Assembly (NCBI GenBank): GCA_034927285.1
Contig: JAYFQF010000034.1
Location: forward strand, 1-64,000
DNA: 64,000 nucleotides
Origin: JAYFQF01 sp034927285
GTDB lineage: Bacteria > Bacillota > Peptococcia > DRI-13 > UBA5745
Direction: 5' to 3'
In this document: positions 43,006-52,290 of the stretch, one piece after another
How the letters are laid out: every line of letters starts with the position of its first letter
How positions within the stretch are numbered: the stretch's first letter is position 1
The notes under the pieces: model-generated
What the model was told of the DNA's origin: nothing
What the model saw: only the letters and a program-made list of their open reading frames with translations
The model's database searches: none
Translations under genes and position numbers: made by a program

Positions 43006-43773
43006 TTAAAAAATCCCCCTTTCAAACAGCTCATCCACCAGGGCCATGTAGTCCAGAACCGCGTTGTTTCGGGGGGCATAATCGACAATGTCCCGCTGCA
43101 GGGTAGTCATGGCCTTGCTGATGACATTGCTGTGCCGGATTCTGGTCTCCAAAAGCGGGATGCCCAGATGTTCCGTAAGAAGCTTGGCCGTTTCCCAGGT
43201 GGTGCGGCTTAAATCTTCCCGGGGATAATAGCGGACCAAAAACATACCGCCGATGACCAGATCCGGGTTGAAGGCCTGCTTAATGCGGCAGATGGTCTCG
43301 TGGACCTGGACCATGCCCTGAAGGCTGTAGCCGTCGGAAAGCCCCGGGATCAGAACCACATTGGAGGCCACTACGGCGTTTGAGGAAAGCAGACCCAGCT
43401 CAGGAGGAGAGTCGATCAGAATATAATCATATAAAGGGGAAACGGTTTTCAGGCAGTCCTTCAGCATCCGCTCGCTGCCGGTACCGGTGAATTCCCGTTC
43501 CACATTGCCCAGTAAAGCGTCGGCAGGGATAATGGGAGCTACGGCGTTATGCTGGATGGCATAACGGCATTTTACCTTATGCTTCAGCACGTCATAAATA
43601 GTAGGATGGTCCCGGGTATCCGCATTCATGCTGAAGGATAAATACCCCTGAGGATCAAAGTCCACGCATAAAACCCGATAGCCCTTATGCTTCAGGCAAA
43701 CGGTGATGGCATTGGTGGAGGTGGTTTTTCCCGCCCCGCCCTTTTGGTTGATCAGTGAAATGACTTTGGCCAT
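43006..43773 (-). CDS. ParA/Soj-type partitioning ATPase (255 aa)
   Basis: The deviant Walker A motif KGGAGKTTS (residues about 11-19, in SLINQKGGAGKTTSTNAITV) and Walker A' (CVDFDPQGYLS) and B (YILIDSPPELG) motifs identify a Soj-like ATPase. It is not an FlhG: it lacks the FlhG N-terminal activator helix and the KSxxxxNLA form. Orphan ParAs of this kind can position chemoreceptor arrays or other cargo. No parB or parS-like site is visible. The start follows GTGAGGAGTGAG. Confidence 0.88.
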   Translation of the reverse strand: MAKVISLINQKGGAGKTTSTNAITVCLKHKGYRVLCVDFDPQGYLSFSMNADTRDHPTIYDVLKHKVKCRYAIQHNAVAPIIPADALLGNVEREFTGTGSERMLKDCLKTVSPLYDYILIDSPPELGLLSSNAVVASNVVLIPGLSDGYSLQGMVQVHETICRIKQAFNPDLVIGGMFLVRYYPREDLSRTTWETAKLLTEHLGIPLLETRIRHSNVISKAMTTLQRDIVDYAPRNNAVLDYMALVDELFERGIF

Positions 43774-43892
43774 GGATTCTCACTCCTCACAATATTATTT
43801 ATATCATGAATGATCCGAGAAAGGAAGGTGGAATTTATTTTTCCGCCCCTCTTTCATTTGCCGGGAAGGATTGAATAATTATCAGTAGAAGC

Positions 43893-43909
43893 GGTCTGCG
43901 GGGCAGACC
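43893..43909 (+). other. Small hairpin in the flgM leader
   Basis: GGTCTGC and GCAGACC form a 7-bp stem around a GGG loop, ending 7 bp before the flgM ribosome binding region. Role unknown. Confidence 0.35.
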
Positions 43910-43926
43910 TAAGCGAGGTGTGAGTA

Positions 43927-44256
43927 ATGATTGAGGTAAACGGCGTCTACGACGTAAGGCAGATCCAGTCTGCCGTGAACAATAATCGTCTGTTAGGTAA
44001 AGCCGGCGCAAACGGTCCTGTTTCCGCCGAGGCGGGTAAGGAAAACGGCGTGGACGAGGTAAAGATCAGCCCGGAAGCCGCCTTCCGGTCCCAATTGGAG
44101 GCGGCCTCAAGGCCCTATACGCGAAAAATGGCGGAGGAAGCCTCTGCCCAGCGCCTGGAAAGCTTAAAAGAAAAATATCAGGGCGACAGCTGTCCGGTAC
44201 AGGGAATGGATGTGGCCCGGGCTATGCTGAGCCGCGTTTGGGGAACTTCCCGCTAA
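43927..44256 (+). CDS. flgM: Anti-sigma-28 factor FlgM (109 aa)
   Basis: FlgM holds FliA inactive until it is exported through the finished hook-basal body. The C-terminal sigma-binding helices are visible (SAQRLESLKEKYQGDSCPVQ, GMDVARAMLSRVWG). The N-terminal half is polar and unstructured, as expected. It is first in the late block flgM-N-K-L, the usual Bacillus order. The ATG is preceded by GCGAGGTGTGAG. Confidence 0.88.
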   Translation: MIEVNGVYDVRQIQSAVNNNRLLGKAGANGPVSAEAGKENGVDEVKISPEAAFRSQLEAASRPYTRKMAEEASAQRLESLKEKYQGDSCPVQGMDVARAMLSRVWGTSR

Positions 44257-44305
44257 AAGGGGGAGTTCCGGCGGAGCGCTTTTAAAAACAGGAGGCCTCT
44301 AAGCG

Positions 44306-44782
44306 ATGGAGGAAATGAAGGAATATATCGAGGTTGTAGAAAAAAGCGTTGCCTGCTGCCGGGAGATGCTGTCCCAGGAGCAGGAAAAGCGCCGGGCCCT
44401 GTTGGGAAACGACCAAAAACGCCTGGAGGCCGTGCTGAAAAACCAGCAGGCGGCGGTAATGAAGCTGGATAGCCTGGAAAAGCGGCGCCTGGCTGCCCAG
44501 GAAAAGCTGGGACTGGGGGGAAAAAGCGCGGAAGAAGTGCTGGCGGCTTTGCCCCAGGGAGGCCAAAAGGACCGGCTGGCAGAGCTTTTCGGAGAAATGA
44601 GCGGCTCTTGCCGGGAACTGAGAGAATTAAATAAGACCGCATTGGGGATTGCCCGGGAAAATTTAAGGCTGATGGAACAACTGACGGGCGGTATCCCGCA
44701 AGGCCAGGCAGGACTTTATACCCGAAGCAGGCAGACCGACGCCCGGGGAAGCCTTGCCGGCGGCTTTGAAGAAAAGATTTAG
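44306..44782 (+). CDS. flgN: Flagellar export chaperone FlgN (158 aa)
   Basis: FlgN is the chaperone for FlgK and FlgL. The protein is all-helical with the family-type N terminus (VVEKSVACCREMLSQEQEKR) and a MKLDSLEKRRLAAQEKLGLG stretch, and its place directly before flgK supports the call. It starts after AACAGGAGGCC. Confidence 0.85.
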   Translation: MEEMKEYIEVVEKSVACCREMLSQEQEKRRALLGNDQKRLEAVLKNQQAAVMKLDSLEKRRLAAQEKLGLGGKSAEEVLAALPQGGQKDRLAELFGEMSGSCRELRELNKTALGIARENLRLMEQLTGGIPQGQAGLYTRSRQTDARGSLAGGFEEKI

Positions 44783-44795
44783 GAGGGTAAGACCG

Positions 44796-46352
44796 ATGGT
44801 AAGACCTACGTTTATGGGCATGGAAACCATGAAAAGTGCCATTTTTGCCAATCAGAAGTCCCTGGATATCGTGGGGAATAATATTTCCAACCTGGATACC
44901 ACCGGATATACCCGGCAAAGAGTGGACCGGACCTCAGTATCCCAATCCTATTTAAGCACCCGGGTGGCCTCAAACCGTGTGGGCCTGGCGGGCCAGGGCG
45001 TGGATGTCTTAGGGGTTTCCCAGGTCAGGGACGCTTTTTTGGACAAGCGCTTCCGTGAGGAATACTCCAAGGCCAGTTACCATAGCCAGGCCTCCGGCAT
45101 TTTAAACGATATCCAAAGCGCCCTGGGGGACGGTTACGATATCACCGATGAGTCGGGACTTACCGGGGCCTTCCAGCAAATTTACGAGAGCATAAACGAT
45201 TATTCCCAGGATTCCACCATGGACGCCCAGGCCAATCTGGTGATGGCGGCCTTTAAGAACATGGCCCAGGTGCTGCAGCAGCTGGACAGCAAGCTTGATC
45301 AGGTGGCGGAGCAGCAGATCTACGATACCCAGATCGATGTGGACCGGGTCAACGATATCTTAGAAGAAATCGCCCATTTAAATAAGACCATCAGTCAGGA
45401 CGCCACCGTACTGTCGGACCCTGATAATGAATATTTCCGGCCCAATGAGCTTTTGGATCAGCGGAACCTCCTTTTGGACGAGCTGGCAGGCTATGGGGAC
45501 ATCTCGGTAACAGAGCTTCCCGACGGGACGGTCAATGTGGAAATGGGCGGCATGGCGGCGGTGACGGGCCTGACCCATAATTCCTTAAGCCTGACGGTGA
45601 ATAACGATCAGACCATAGCCCTAAGCTGGGTCTCCAACGGAGAAAAGACCCAATTCAGCGAGGGGAGCCTTTTGGCCAGCCAGCATTTTATCAATGGCCG
45701 GGGCAGTAACGTTCAAAGCGGCAATGAAGAGCCATACCAGGGGATTCTGTACTACCGGGACCGGCTGGATACCTTGGCCAACGCCATCGCCGACGTGGCC
45801 AATCACAGCATCCCTGTGGTGGATTCCTCCACCGGCAAGCCCCAAAAGGACGCCAACGGAAATACGGTTTATAAAACCCTGATCGCGGCCAAAATGTCCA
45901 ACGGAAAAACCAATGCCAAGGTTTCCGTTGCCGCCGCCAATATTTCCATCAGCGATGAATGGACCCAAGGGGGCCCGGGGTATTTCATCTACGACAAAAA
46001 TCAGGATGTGCCGAATTACGCCCAGAAGCTGTCCGGTGCCCTGACGGGAGAAAGCTATACCTTCGTTTCCTATGGGGAGAGCTTTTCCGGCTCTTTTGAA
46101 GAATATGTCCACGACTACCTGTCCAAGCTGGGGACGGATATCAGCTACCAGGAGGGACGAAATGAGGCGGTGGCCAAGGTGGCCGACGATTTCCTGGACC
46201 GCCGGGATGAAATTTCCGGGGTTTCCAAGGATGAGGAAACCGTGGATATGCTGAAATACCAAAGCTCTTTCGAGGCGGCGGCCAGAGTGATGACGACTTT
46301 GGACGAGCTTTTGGATGTGGTGATCAACCGGATGGGCCGGGTAGGCTTATAA
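44796..46352 (+). CDS. flgK: Flagellar hook-associated protein 1 FlgK (518 aa)
   Basis: FlgK is the first hook-filament junction protein. N-terminal D0 (METMKSAIFANQKSLDIVGN, NISNLDTTGYTRQRVD) and C-terminal D0 (DEETVDMLKYQSSFEAAARV, MTTLDELLDVVINRMGRVGL) are complete. The frame is open to 44754, but AGGAGGG ends 8 nt before the ATG at 44796. Length is standard. Confidence 0.95.
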   Translation: MVRPTFMGMETMKSAIFANQKSLDIVGNNISNLDTTGYTRQRVDRTSVSQSYLSTRVASNRVGLAGQGVDVLGVSQVRDAFLDKRFREEYSKASYHSQASGILNDIQSALGDGYDITDESGLTGAFQQIYESINDYSQDSTMDAQANLVMAAFKNMAQVLQQLDSKLDQVAEQQIYDTQIDVDRVNDILEEIAHLNKTISQDATVLSDPDNEYFRPNELLDQRNLLLDELAGYGDISVTELPDGTVNVEMGGMAAVTGLTHNSLSLTVNNDQTIALSWVSNGEKTQFSEGSLLASQHFINGRGSNVQSGNEEPYQGILYYRDRLDTLANAIADVANHSIPVVDSSTGKPQKDANGNTVYKTLIAAKMSNGKTNAKVSVAAANISISDEWTQGGPGYFIYDKNQDVPNYAQKLSGALTGESYTFVSYGESFSGSFEEYVHDYLSKLGTDISYQEGRNEAVAKVADDFLDRRDEISGVSKDEETVDMLKYQSSFEAAARVMTTLDELLDVVINRMGRVGL

Positions 46353-46383
46353 AATCAGAGACCTGAAGAAAGGATGACATAGG

Positions 46384-47451
46384 ATGAGAGTTGCCGACAG
46401 AAGCACGGGACGAAATTATTTAAAATATTTAAATAAAGCCAAAAGCGATTACGCCAAGACCAATGAGCGCATCTTTTCCGGAAACCGTTTTGAAAAAATT
46501 TCCGAGGATGTGTCCGCCGGCTCCCGGGTGCTGAGGGCCCGGTCGGAAAAGTACAAGGTGGAAAAACAGCTGGATAATGTGAAATCCATCAATGAAGAAA
46601 TGACCAGCATGGAAACCGCCATGACCTCCATCGAGGATATCCTGCTGGAGATCCATCCCATGGTATCCAAGGCCAAGACCCTGACCAGCGGCGAGTCCGG
46701 CCGCAACGCCCTGGCTAATGAGATCAAGGCCATGCGGGAGGAGATCCTGCAGTTTGCCAATACCAAATACGGCAAGCGTTTTGTTTTTGGCGGCACCAAC
46801 GCCAGCCAGGCGCCCTTCACCACCGATAATAACGGCAAGCTGTTATATAACGGCGTCGCCGTGGACTCGATAAAGCAGGCCGCCGACGGCACTTATTATT
46901 ATGAAGCCGAGGAAAGCGGCGTCACGGTAAAAAAGGAAATCCCCATGGACGGGGACGTTTATCTGGATATCGGCCTGGGGATCAAGGTCCATGAAGGCTC
47001 GGTAAATCCGACTACCGGCGCCGAGACCATGCCCAACGTGGACCCGGATACCGGCTTTAAGCTTTCCTTCAGCGGCCTGGAGCTTCTGGGCTTCGGGGTC
47101 AACAGCGAAGGCGTGTCCAATAATATATTTAACGTGTTGACGGAGATCGAAAACAATATCCGGAACTTTAATGAGGAAGAGCTGGAAAAGTACGATAATC
47201 AGTTTGTGGCGCTGTCGGATACCTTCCGGGCCAACCTCACCAATATCGGCGCCAAAACGAATTTTCTCGATACCATGCAGACCCGGCTGCAGCAGACCGC
47301 CGACAGCTACACCAGCCGGATCAGCACCCTGATGGGGACCAACGACGCAGAGGAGTCCACCCACCTCACCATGAACGACTATGTTTTAAAAGCCGTGCTG
47401 CAGATGGGAAGCCAGATACTGCCGGTATCCCTGATGGATTTTTTGAGTTAA
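46384..47451 (+). CDS. flgL: Flagellar hook-associated protein 3 FlgL (355 aa)
   Basis: FlgL is the second junction protein. It begins MRVADRSTGRNYLKYLNKAK and has the flagellin-like GNRFEKISEDVSAGSRVLRA block, with a C-terminal coiled coil (FLDTMQTRLQQTADSYTSRI). A GKRFVFGGTNASQAPFT segment is characteristic. It follows flgK by 31 bp. Confidence 0.93.
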   Translation: MRVADRSTGRNYLKYLNKAKSDYAKTNERIFSGNRFEKISEDVSAGSRVLRARSEKYKVEKQLDNVKSINEEMTSMETAMTSIEDILLEIHPMVSKAKTLTSGESGRNALANEIKAMREEILQFANTKYGKRFVFGGTNASQAPFTTDNNGKLLYNGVAVDSIKQAADGTYYYEAEESGVTVKKEIPMDGDVYLDIGLGIKVHEGSVNPTTGAETMPNVDPDTGFKLSFSGLELLGFGVNSEGVSNNIFNVLTEIENNIRNFNEEELEKYDNQFVALSDTFRANLTNIGAKTNFLDTMQTRLQQTADSYTSRISTLMGTNDAEESTHLTMNDYVLKAVLQMGSQILPVSLMDFLS

Positions 47452-47480
47452 GCTTTCGTTAGGAGGAAGGTGTTTTTAGG

Positions 47481-48080
47481 ATGCAGCTTCTGCAGATAAC
47501 GACTACGCCCATGAAATATGAGTTGGTAATCGAACCTGCCCGGCTGGAGTATCAGCAGGACTTTATGCCCCGGGCCAAGGTAGAGACCACGGACTCGGAA
47601 CTGAAAATCCGGACCAGCCCCACGGTTTTACGCCTTGACACCTATGAGGCCCGGAGATCTTTAGGCTTTGCCACGGCAGGAGACCGGATCCGGCAGGCCG
47701 CCCAAAAAGGCCGGAGCTCGATCCGGGAATATACCACAGAGGCGAAGGAAATGGGCAAGGAAATGTCCAATATCCATGAGGACGTCACCATCGCCCAGAT
47801 TATCCGCCAGAAAATGCTGGAGCAGCCGGAAATGTACACGGCCTTTCTGCCCAGCGCCGGAGCCGAGATCTCCTGGGAGCCGGGCAGCATCAGCCTGAAT
47901 TACCGGCCCCAGCAAACCGATTATGACTGGCAGATCAAAGACAACTCCTTAGTCTATATCCCCGGCAGCATCCGCGTAAAGATCGTGGAATTTGCCAAGG
48001 TAAATATCGAATATCTCGGCTCTCCCATGTATATCCCCCCCAGTGCCGATCCGAATTATGAAGAACCGATGGTCGGTTAG
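47481..48080 (+). CDS. DUF6470 (YviE-like) protein (199 aa)
   Basis: This gene occupies the position of yviE in Bacillus, between flgL and fliW. The recognisable pattern is the repeated I-x-Q-T-x-A/x-P-A start (QITTTPMKYELVIEPARLEY) and the IEYLGSPMYIPPSADPNYEE tail. The function is unknown; association with filament assembly is only positional. Ribosome binding site TTAGGAGGAAGG. Confidence 0.85.
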   Translation: MQLLQITTTPMKYELVIEPARLEYQQDFMPRAKVETTDSELKIRTSPTVLRLDTYEARRSLGFATAGDRIRQAAQKGRSSIREYTTEAKEMGKEMSNIHEDVTIAQIIRQKMLEQPEMYTAFLPSAGAEISWEPGSISLNYRPQQTDYDWQIKDNSLVYIPGSIRVKIVEFAKVNIEYLGSPMYIPPSADPNYEEPMVG

Positions 48081-48093
48081 AAAAAGGTGAACT

Positions 48094-48516
48094 ATGATCT
48101 GTCCCACAAGAGATTTCGGTCAGGTTGAGATCGACGAAAGCATGGTGCTGAACTTTGTTCAGCCTGTATACGGTTTTGAGGAATATAAAAAATATGCCTT
48201 GCTTTACGACCGGGAGGCAGGAGACCATATCGTCTGGCTCCAGTCCCTGGAGGAACCGGAGCTTTGCTTTATTTTGCTGGACCCCGCTTCCGTTTATCCG
48301 GCCTACGCTCCCGTTATTCCCGAAAGCCTGAAGGCCTTATTGGGGGAGGGAGAATATATTTACCGGGTTCTGACGGTTATTCCTGCCCAGGCCTGCCGGT
48401 CTACGGTAAACCTGAAAAGTCCCATCGTGATTAATCCTGAAAACAGACAGGCGGCTCAGACCATTTTAGAGCAGGATTATCCCCTGCGTTTTCCCCTGCT
48501 GAAGGGAGAAGAATAG
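48094..48516 (+). CDS. fliW: Flagellar assembly factor FliW (140 aa)
   Basis: FliW binds either flagellin or CsrA and so couples flagellin translation to its secretion. The family motifs are the N-terminal IDESMVLNFVQPVYGFEEYK, a WLQSLEEPELCFILLDP stretch and NLKSPIVINPENRQAAQTIL near the C terminus. csrA begins 2 bp after its stop, which is the classical fliW-csrA pair. Confidence 0.94.
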   Translation: MICPTRDFGQVEIDESMVLNFVQPVYGFEEYKKYALLYDREAGDHIVWLQSLEEPELCFILLDPASVYPAYAPVIPESLKALLGEGEYIYRVLTVIPAQACRSTVNLKSPIVINPENRQAAQTILEQDYPLRFPLLKGEE

Positions 48517-48518
48517 TT

Positions 48519-48788
48519 ATGCTGGTCATTACTCGAAAAGTAAACGATTCTTTGATCATTGAAATGGAGGGAAAGGACCAGACCATTGAGATCAAGGTAA
48601 CGGAAATCGGAAACCAGGTCCGATTGGCTATCGACGCTCCGCCGGGCTGTAAAATCTGGCGTAAGGAGCTGTACCAGACGATCCAGGCCAACCGGCAGGC
48701 GGCGGCAGAGCCGGGGATCTCCCACATCCGCAGTCTGGTTTCCCGTCTGCCCTCCGAGACCGGCTGCCAATCGGAGCAGGCGGACTGA
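48519..48788 (+). CDS. csrA: Carbon storage regulator CsrA (89 aa)
   Basis: CsrA represses flagellin translation by binding GGA motifs in the mRNA. The N-terminal strand MLVITRKVNDSLII and the NQVRLAIDAPPGCKIWRKEL segment are conserved, including the RNA-binding arginine just after the dipeptide Ile-Trp. The C-terminal tail is about 15-20 residues longer than in short CsrA proteins. The probable target is the flagellin leader at 38083-38120. Confidence 0.94.
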   Translation: MLVITRKVNDSLIIEMEGKDQTIEIKVTEIGNQVRLAIDAPPGCKIWRKELYQTIQANRQAAAEPGISHIRSLVSRLPSETGCQSEQAD

Positions 48789-48848
48789 CCGGAACAGCCG
48801 CCGTCCGCGGGACAGGCGGCTTTATGCTAACTCGAGGAGGAATTCCCC

Positions 48849-49322
48849 ATGAGCGCCATTGAATCATTACCGGAGCTATTAAAGAAAAAAATAAAGATCT
48901 TTCAGCAGTTTGAAGAGATCACCCAGCAGATGTACAGCCTGTCGCCGGATACCATGCTGGAGCTGGTGGAGCAGCGGGGCGCTCTTTTGGCGGAGGCGGC
49001 GGCTCTGGATGAAGAAATCCGGGAGATCTGCAGTCACAATGAGAGCATCCGCCCGGTGATTAACCATCAATGCGATCCTACGGACCTGGAGGGCATAGAG
49101 CGGGAAATCTATGAAGCTTCCCTGGGGGTAAAGGCGGCCGCCAACCGGATCCGGGAAAACGAGGAGGCTCTGCGCAAGCATATCGAGCTCCAAAAGGATG
49201 CGGTTTTAAAACGGATCGAAAACATGAACCAAGGCAGTTATGCCGTAGCCAACCAATATTACCGCTCCGTTCAGACCGGCCTCAATCAGCCTATGGGGCC
49301 AAGCCGGGAGAAAAAAGTATGA
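48849..49322 (+). CDS. Coiled-coil protein of unknown function, FlgN/FliT-like (157 aa)
   Basis: I do not recognise a named family. The protein is acidic and entirely helical (KIKIFQQFEEITQQMYSLSP, RGALLAEAAALDEEIREICS), with a C-terminal NQYYRSVQTGLNQPMGPS segment. Size, helicity and position between csrA and fliD suggest a chaperone such as FliT or FlgN for FliD; this is inference. CTCGAGGAGGAATTCC precedes the ATG. Confidence 0.6.
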   Translation: MSAIESLPELLKKKIKIFQQFEEITQQMYSLSPDTMLELVEQRGALLAEAAALDEEIREICSHNESIRPVINHQCDPTDLEGIEREIYEASLGVKAAANRIRENEEALRKHIELQKDAVLKRIENMNQGSYAVANQYYRSVQTGLNQPMGPSREKKV

Positions 49323-49339
49323 TTTATCGGGAAACCCCT

Positions 49340-49365
49340 TGAAAATTGGAAGTTTCAGGCGATAA
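49340..49365 (+). promoter_or_regulatory. Candidate sigma-28 promoter of fliD
   Basis: TGAA (49340-49343), 14 bp, then GGCGATAA (49358-49365) compares well with TAAA-N14-16-GCCGATAA (10 of 12 positions). It lies 59 bp before the start codon in an 87-bp gap. Confidence 0.45.
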
Positions 49366-49423
49366 TTGTAATAGAAGAATCAACAATTGAGAATCAGCAG
49401 AAGTAACCTTGGGAGGTGCAGAG

Positions 49424-52267
49424 GTGAATATCAGTTCTTCCAATTATTACAGCGTCAGCGCCAGCAGCAGCAACGGCATATCGGGCCTGATTTCGGGGAT
49501 GGATACGGACAGCATGGTGAAGCAGATGCTCTCCGGCACCCAGAGCAAGATCGACAAGCAGGAGGCGCTGAAGACCCAGACAGAATGGAAGCAGGAGTAT
49601 TACCGGGATATTATAAATTCGATTAATGGTCTTTCCAGTAAATACTTTGACAGTACCTATGATTCCAGTTTGAATGTAAACTTTGCCAGCAACGCTTTCT
49701 TTAATTCCATGATATCCTCCGTCACTTCCGGCGACGCCCTGCGGCTGGTCAGCACCGGTTCTTCGGCGGCTGCCGGGGAAACCAGGGTAGCCGTTAAGCA
49801 GCTGGCCACCAACTCCAGTCTGGTTTCCGCAGCGCCGATGAGCGGCGATGAGAAGATCAGCGGCAAGGCCCTCAGCGAGGCAGCCCTGAAAACCAATCTT
49901 GAAAAAAAGGTAGTGGTGAAGGTAGGGGCTCAGGAAGTATCGGTAAACCTGAATAACGTAAATACGGAAGACGGCCTGGTGGAGGCTTTCCAGCAGGCTT
50001 TTCAGGCTGCCGGCGTCACGGGAGTCAGCGCCAAAATTTATAATGACCGTCTGCGGCTGGTCACCGAGGATCAGAGCGTGAATGTTTCCCTGGGAACAGG
50101 CAGCACCGCTTTGGGCCTGGAGATGACCGGCTTAAGTTATGCTTCCGCCAGCCAGATAAAGGATATTGACGGAAACACCATCGGCAACATGCTCCAGGGG
50201 GGCCAGGTCCAGGAAGCGGCCGGCACCACCTTTAATCTGACCTTAGACGGCGTGCAGAAAACCATCACCTTAAACGCCGCAGCCGACAGCTCCGGAAATA
50301 TTACGGTAGACTCTGTCTATGCCGCCTTGCAGACCGAGGTTTCCCGGGCTTTCGGCGATTATGTCACCGTAAATATGATAGACGTGGATGGAGGAAAGGC
50401 CTTTGAGCTGGGACTGAATATGAACGGCGAGAAGGGCCATCAGCTGACGGTTACCGGTATTTCCTGCGCCAATATCGGCTTAGTGGCCGGCGACACCACC
50501 CATCTTACCACCAGCACCAAGCTGGGAGAGCTGGACGCCGGGGGCAAGCGGTACGCCTTCACCATCAACGGCGTATCCTTTTCCTTTACGGATCAGGATT
50601 CCATCGGCACGATGATCAATACGATTAATAACAGCAGCGCCGGCGTGAAGCTGACCTACTCCTCTTTGTCCGATACCTTCCGGCTGGAGTCCGCTTCCAC
50701 CGGCTCAAAATATAAAATCCAGCTTTCCCAGGAGGAAGGCGACCTTTTGGGTACCATCTTCGGCAGCGGGAAGGTGGCGGCGGCGGGAGCCGCGGCCAGT
50801 GAAGAGCTGACGGTGGGAAGCATTCAGGGGCAGTCCCTGGCCGCCGATTATTCCTCGGAAGAGGTTTCCTTAACAATGACCGTCAACGGCAAAACCTACA
50901 TCTATTCCGCCGCCGCAGGCTCTGATGACGAGGCCCTGACGAAAGCCCAGATCGAAAACGGCTTCCAGCAGTACCTGAAAGCGAATTTTGGCGACGACAT
51001 TTCTTATGCCGACGGCAAGCTGACCATCGCCCAGGGTTATGTGGTCAAATTTGACCAGACCAAGGTGGACCTGGAAGACGCCCAGGCCATGGCGGAGGCG
51101 TCCAAAAGCGATTTGGCTCTGGCCCTGGGTTTCAGCCGTACCGCCGCCTCCAACGTAGCAAAGGCCGATACCCCTTTGAGTGAAATCCAGCAGCTCCAGG
51201 GCCTGGATCTCCGGAATTCCGGCGGGACCGCCGCCGCCAGCCTGGAGGACATCGCCACCATCAACGGCCACAATATCACCTATAAAGACGGCAGATTGGT
51301 GCTGTCGGGTTCCGGCAGCATAGATCTTTCCGGCGAGCCGGAGTTGGCGGCTCTTTTCGGCAGCGACAGCCTTACTCTGGGCAGCGGCGCTTTGCAGACG
51401 GATGCGGTCAGCGGCGGCACCGACGCCATCGTGATCGTCAACGGCGTAGAAACCACCAGAAGCAGCAATTCCTTTACGATAGACGGCATCACCATGGAAC
51501 TGAAGAAAACCAGCGCCGAGATCATCAAAGACGGAGTAGTCACCGGCTATGAGGAAACCGTTATCGGCACCGGCCGGGATGTGGATAAGATCGTAGAGGG
51601 CATCAAGTCCTTTATTGAGGACTACAACGCCATGCTGGATAAGCTGAACGGTTATGTAAATGAAGATGCGAATTACCGGGATTACGCTCCTCTTACCGAC
51701 GAACAAAAGGACGAGATGAGCGAAACGGAGATCGAGCGCTGGGAGGAAAAGGCCAAACAGGGCCTGCTGCGCCGGGACTCCAATGTAGAATCCTTTTTAA
51801 GCCAGATGCGGCTGGCCTTATACACCAAGCCCGCCGGGGCCAAGTACGCGCTTTACGATCTGGGGATCGAGACTACGGAATGGCAGAACAAGGGGAAGCT
51901 GCAGCTGGACGAAACGGCTTTGCGCAACGCCATCAGCGCCGACCCCGACGCGGTAAGGACTTTGTTTACCGACGCCCAGGAAGGCCTGGCGAAAAAGCTG
52001 ACCACGATCATGGACAGCGCCGCCAAAATCAGCGCCGGCAGCCCCGGCACCTTGGTCCAGCTGGCCGGCGTGGAAGGGACGTCTTCGGCTTCCAGCAATA
52101 CCTTAAGCACCCGGATCACGAATATTGAAAGCCGGATCAAGGAATTAAAAAACAAGTATGAAAAGGAAAAGACCAGGTACTGGAACCAGTTTAATACCAT
52201 GGAGCAGGTCTTAGCCAACTACTCCAGCCAGAGTTCCTTTATTTCACAGCAGTTCAGCAGCTATTAA
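49424..52267 (+). CDS. fliD: Flagellar hook-associated protein 2 (filament cap) FliD (947 aa, long form)
   Basis: FliD caps the filament. The N-terminal FliD domain (GISGLISGMDTDSMVKQMLS, then KIDKQEALKTQTEWKQEYYR) and the C-terminal domain (VEGIKSFIEDYNAMLDKLNG, ITNIESRIKELKNKYEKEKT, RYWNQFNTMEQVLANYSSQS) are intact. At 947 residues it is about twice the classical 470-500; the middle is made of repeated Ser/Gly/Ala-rich beta domains. The GTG at 49424 follows GGGAGGTG at the right distance; the TTG at 49409 lies before that site. Confidence 0.94.
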   Translation: MNISSSNYYSVSASSSNGISGLISGMDTDSMVKQMLSGTQSKIDKQEALKTQTEWKQEYYRDIINSINGLSSKYFDSTYDSSLNVNFASNAFFNSMISSVTSGDALRLVSTGSSAAAGETRVAVKQLATNSSLVSAAPMSGDEKISGKALSEAALKTNLEKKVVVKVGAQEVSVNLNNVNTEDGLVEAFQQAFQAAGVTGVSAKIYNDRLRLVTEDQSVNVSLGTGSTALGLEMTGLSYASASQIKDIDGNTIGNMLQGGQVQEAAGTTFNLTLDGVQKTITLNAAADSSGNITVDSVYAALQTEVSRAFGDYVTVNMIDVDGGKAFELGLNMNGEKGHQLTVTGISCANIGLVAGDTTHLTTSTKLGELDAGGKRYAFTINGVSFSFTDQDSIGTMINTINNSSAGVKLTYSSLSDTFRLESASTGSKYKIQLSQEEGDLLGTIFGSGKVAAAGAAASEELTVGSIQGQSLAADYSSEEVSLTMTVNGKTYIYSAAAGSDDEALTKAQIENGFQQYLKANFGDDISYADGKLTIAQGYVVKFDQTKVDLEDAQAMAEASKSDLALALGFSRTAASNVAKADTPLSEIQQLQGLDLRNSGGTAAASLEDIATINGHNITYKDGRLVLSGSGSIDLSGEPELAALFGSDSLTLGSGALQTDAVSGGTDAIVIVNGVETTRSSNSFTIDGITMELKKTSAEIIKDGVVTGYEETVIGTGRDVDKIVEGIKSFIEDYNAMLDKLNGYVNEDANYRDYAPLTDEQKDEMSETEIERWEEKAKQGLLRRDSNVESFLSQMRLALYTKPAGAKYALYDLGIETTEWQNKGKLQLDETALRNAISADPDAVRTLFTDAQEGLAKKLTTIMDSAAKISAGSPGTLVQLAGVEGTSSASSNTLSTRITNIESRIKELKNKYEKEKTRYWNQFNTMEQVLANYSSQSSFISQQFSSY

Positions 52268-52290
52268 GAGAGGGAAAGGATACAGAGGCG

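Noticed and set aside
43006..43773. FlhG (YlxH) flagellar number regulator
   Set aside because: Motifs and length fit Soj/ParA; the N-terminal activation helix and order after flhF are missing.
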